DNA of 11,260 nt, taken from positions 1 to 11,260 of the forward strand of contig JACQHM010000186.1 in the NCBI GenBank assembly GCA_016199025.1, read 5' to 3'. How positions within the stretch are numbered: the first letter of the stretch is position 1; each line of letters starts with the position of its first letter. Shown one piece after another: positions 11,204 through 11,260 of the stretch. Below the pieces are notes generated by a model. That model was given only the letters and a program-made list of their open reading frames with translations, was not told the DNA's origin and searched no databases. The translations under genes were made by a program, and so were the position numbers. Source of the DNA: Candidatus Methylomirabilota bacterium (GTDB taxonomy: Bacteria > Methylomirabilota > Methylomirabilia > Methylomirabilales > JACQHM01).

Positions 11204-11260
11204 ATGAAGGTGAAGCCGAGCATCAAGGCGCGCTGCGAGCACTGCAAGATCGTCAAGCGC
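11204..11260 (+). CDS. rpmJ: 50S ribosomal protein L36, zinc form (partial, runs off the window)
   Basis: L36 is a ~37-residue protein of the 50S subunit near the GTPase-associated region. The first 19 residues, MKVKPSIKARCEHCKIVKR, match the family start (MKVRPSVKK.C..CKVI.R). Cys11 and Cys14 are the first half of the Cys3His zinc site, so this is the zinc-bearing form. ATG 11204 has GAGGA at 11193-11197 with 6-nt spacing. Position after infA is the standard order, with rpsM expected next. All visible codons end in G or C, unlike the mixed third positions of most genes upstream. Confidence 0.93.
   Translation, partial: MKVKPSIKARCEHCKIVKR

Overview
The window is a bacterial ribosomal-protein superoperon, all genes on the + strand. 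It runs from the extreme 3' end of an EF-Tu gene (tuf) through S10-type genes (rpsJ, rplC, rplD, rplW, rplB, rpsS, rplV, rpsC, rplP, rpmC, rpsQ), spc-type genes (rplN, rplX, rplE, rpsN, rpsE, rplO, secY), then adk, map, infA and the first codons of rpmJ. By eye the DNA is GC-rich, in the high fifties percent. Shine-Dalgarno sites are mostly clear and several junctions are ATGA overlaps. Zinc-site forms of S14, L24, L36 and adenylate kinase, with adk-map-infA after secY, suggest a soil or subsurface bacterium outside the enteric group, perhaps a Methylomirabilota-, Desulfobacterota- or Nitrospirota-like lineage. That assignment is a weak inference.

Layout. Bases 1-146 are a 57-bp tandem repeat that encodes the EF-Tu C-terminal tail three times, each copy with its own stop. 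The third copy differs from the second only at synonymous third positions. Bases 195-5516 hold the S10 block in canonical order. Bases 5544-9420 hold the spc block, but rpsH (S8), rplF (L6) and rplR (L18) are absent between rpsN and rpsE, and rpmD (L30) is absent between rpsE and rplO. Bases 9437-11137 hold adk, map and infA, and a partial rpmJ begins at 11204. No gene-free stretch exceeds 140 bases.

The main unexplained structure is in the spacers. The three longest (rpsJ-rplC, rplW-rplB, rplB-rpsS) and two short ones (rpsQ-rplN, rpsN-rpsE) contain degenerate tandem heptamers in strict 7-nt phase. In the long ones the heptamers form two inverted arms that fold into a hairpin. Each spacer uses a different heptamer word, so the architecture is shared but the sequence is not. 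The rpsN-rpsE copy lies where three universal genes are missing.

The genes cooperate in making ribosomes (12 large-subunit and 6 small-subunit proteins counting partial L36), in membrane insertion (SecY), in adenylate balance (Adk), in N-terminal methionine removal (Map) and in translation initiation (IF-1). Other irregularities are an infA whose canonical start position reads GTT behind a good Shine-Dalgarno site, and a more GC-biased codon style over the last ~200 bases.
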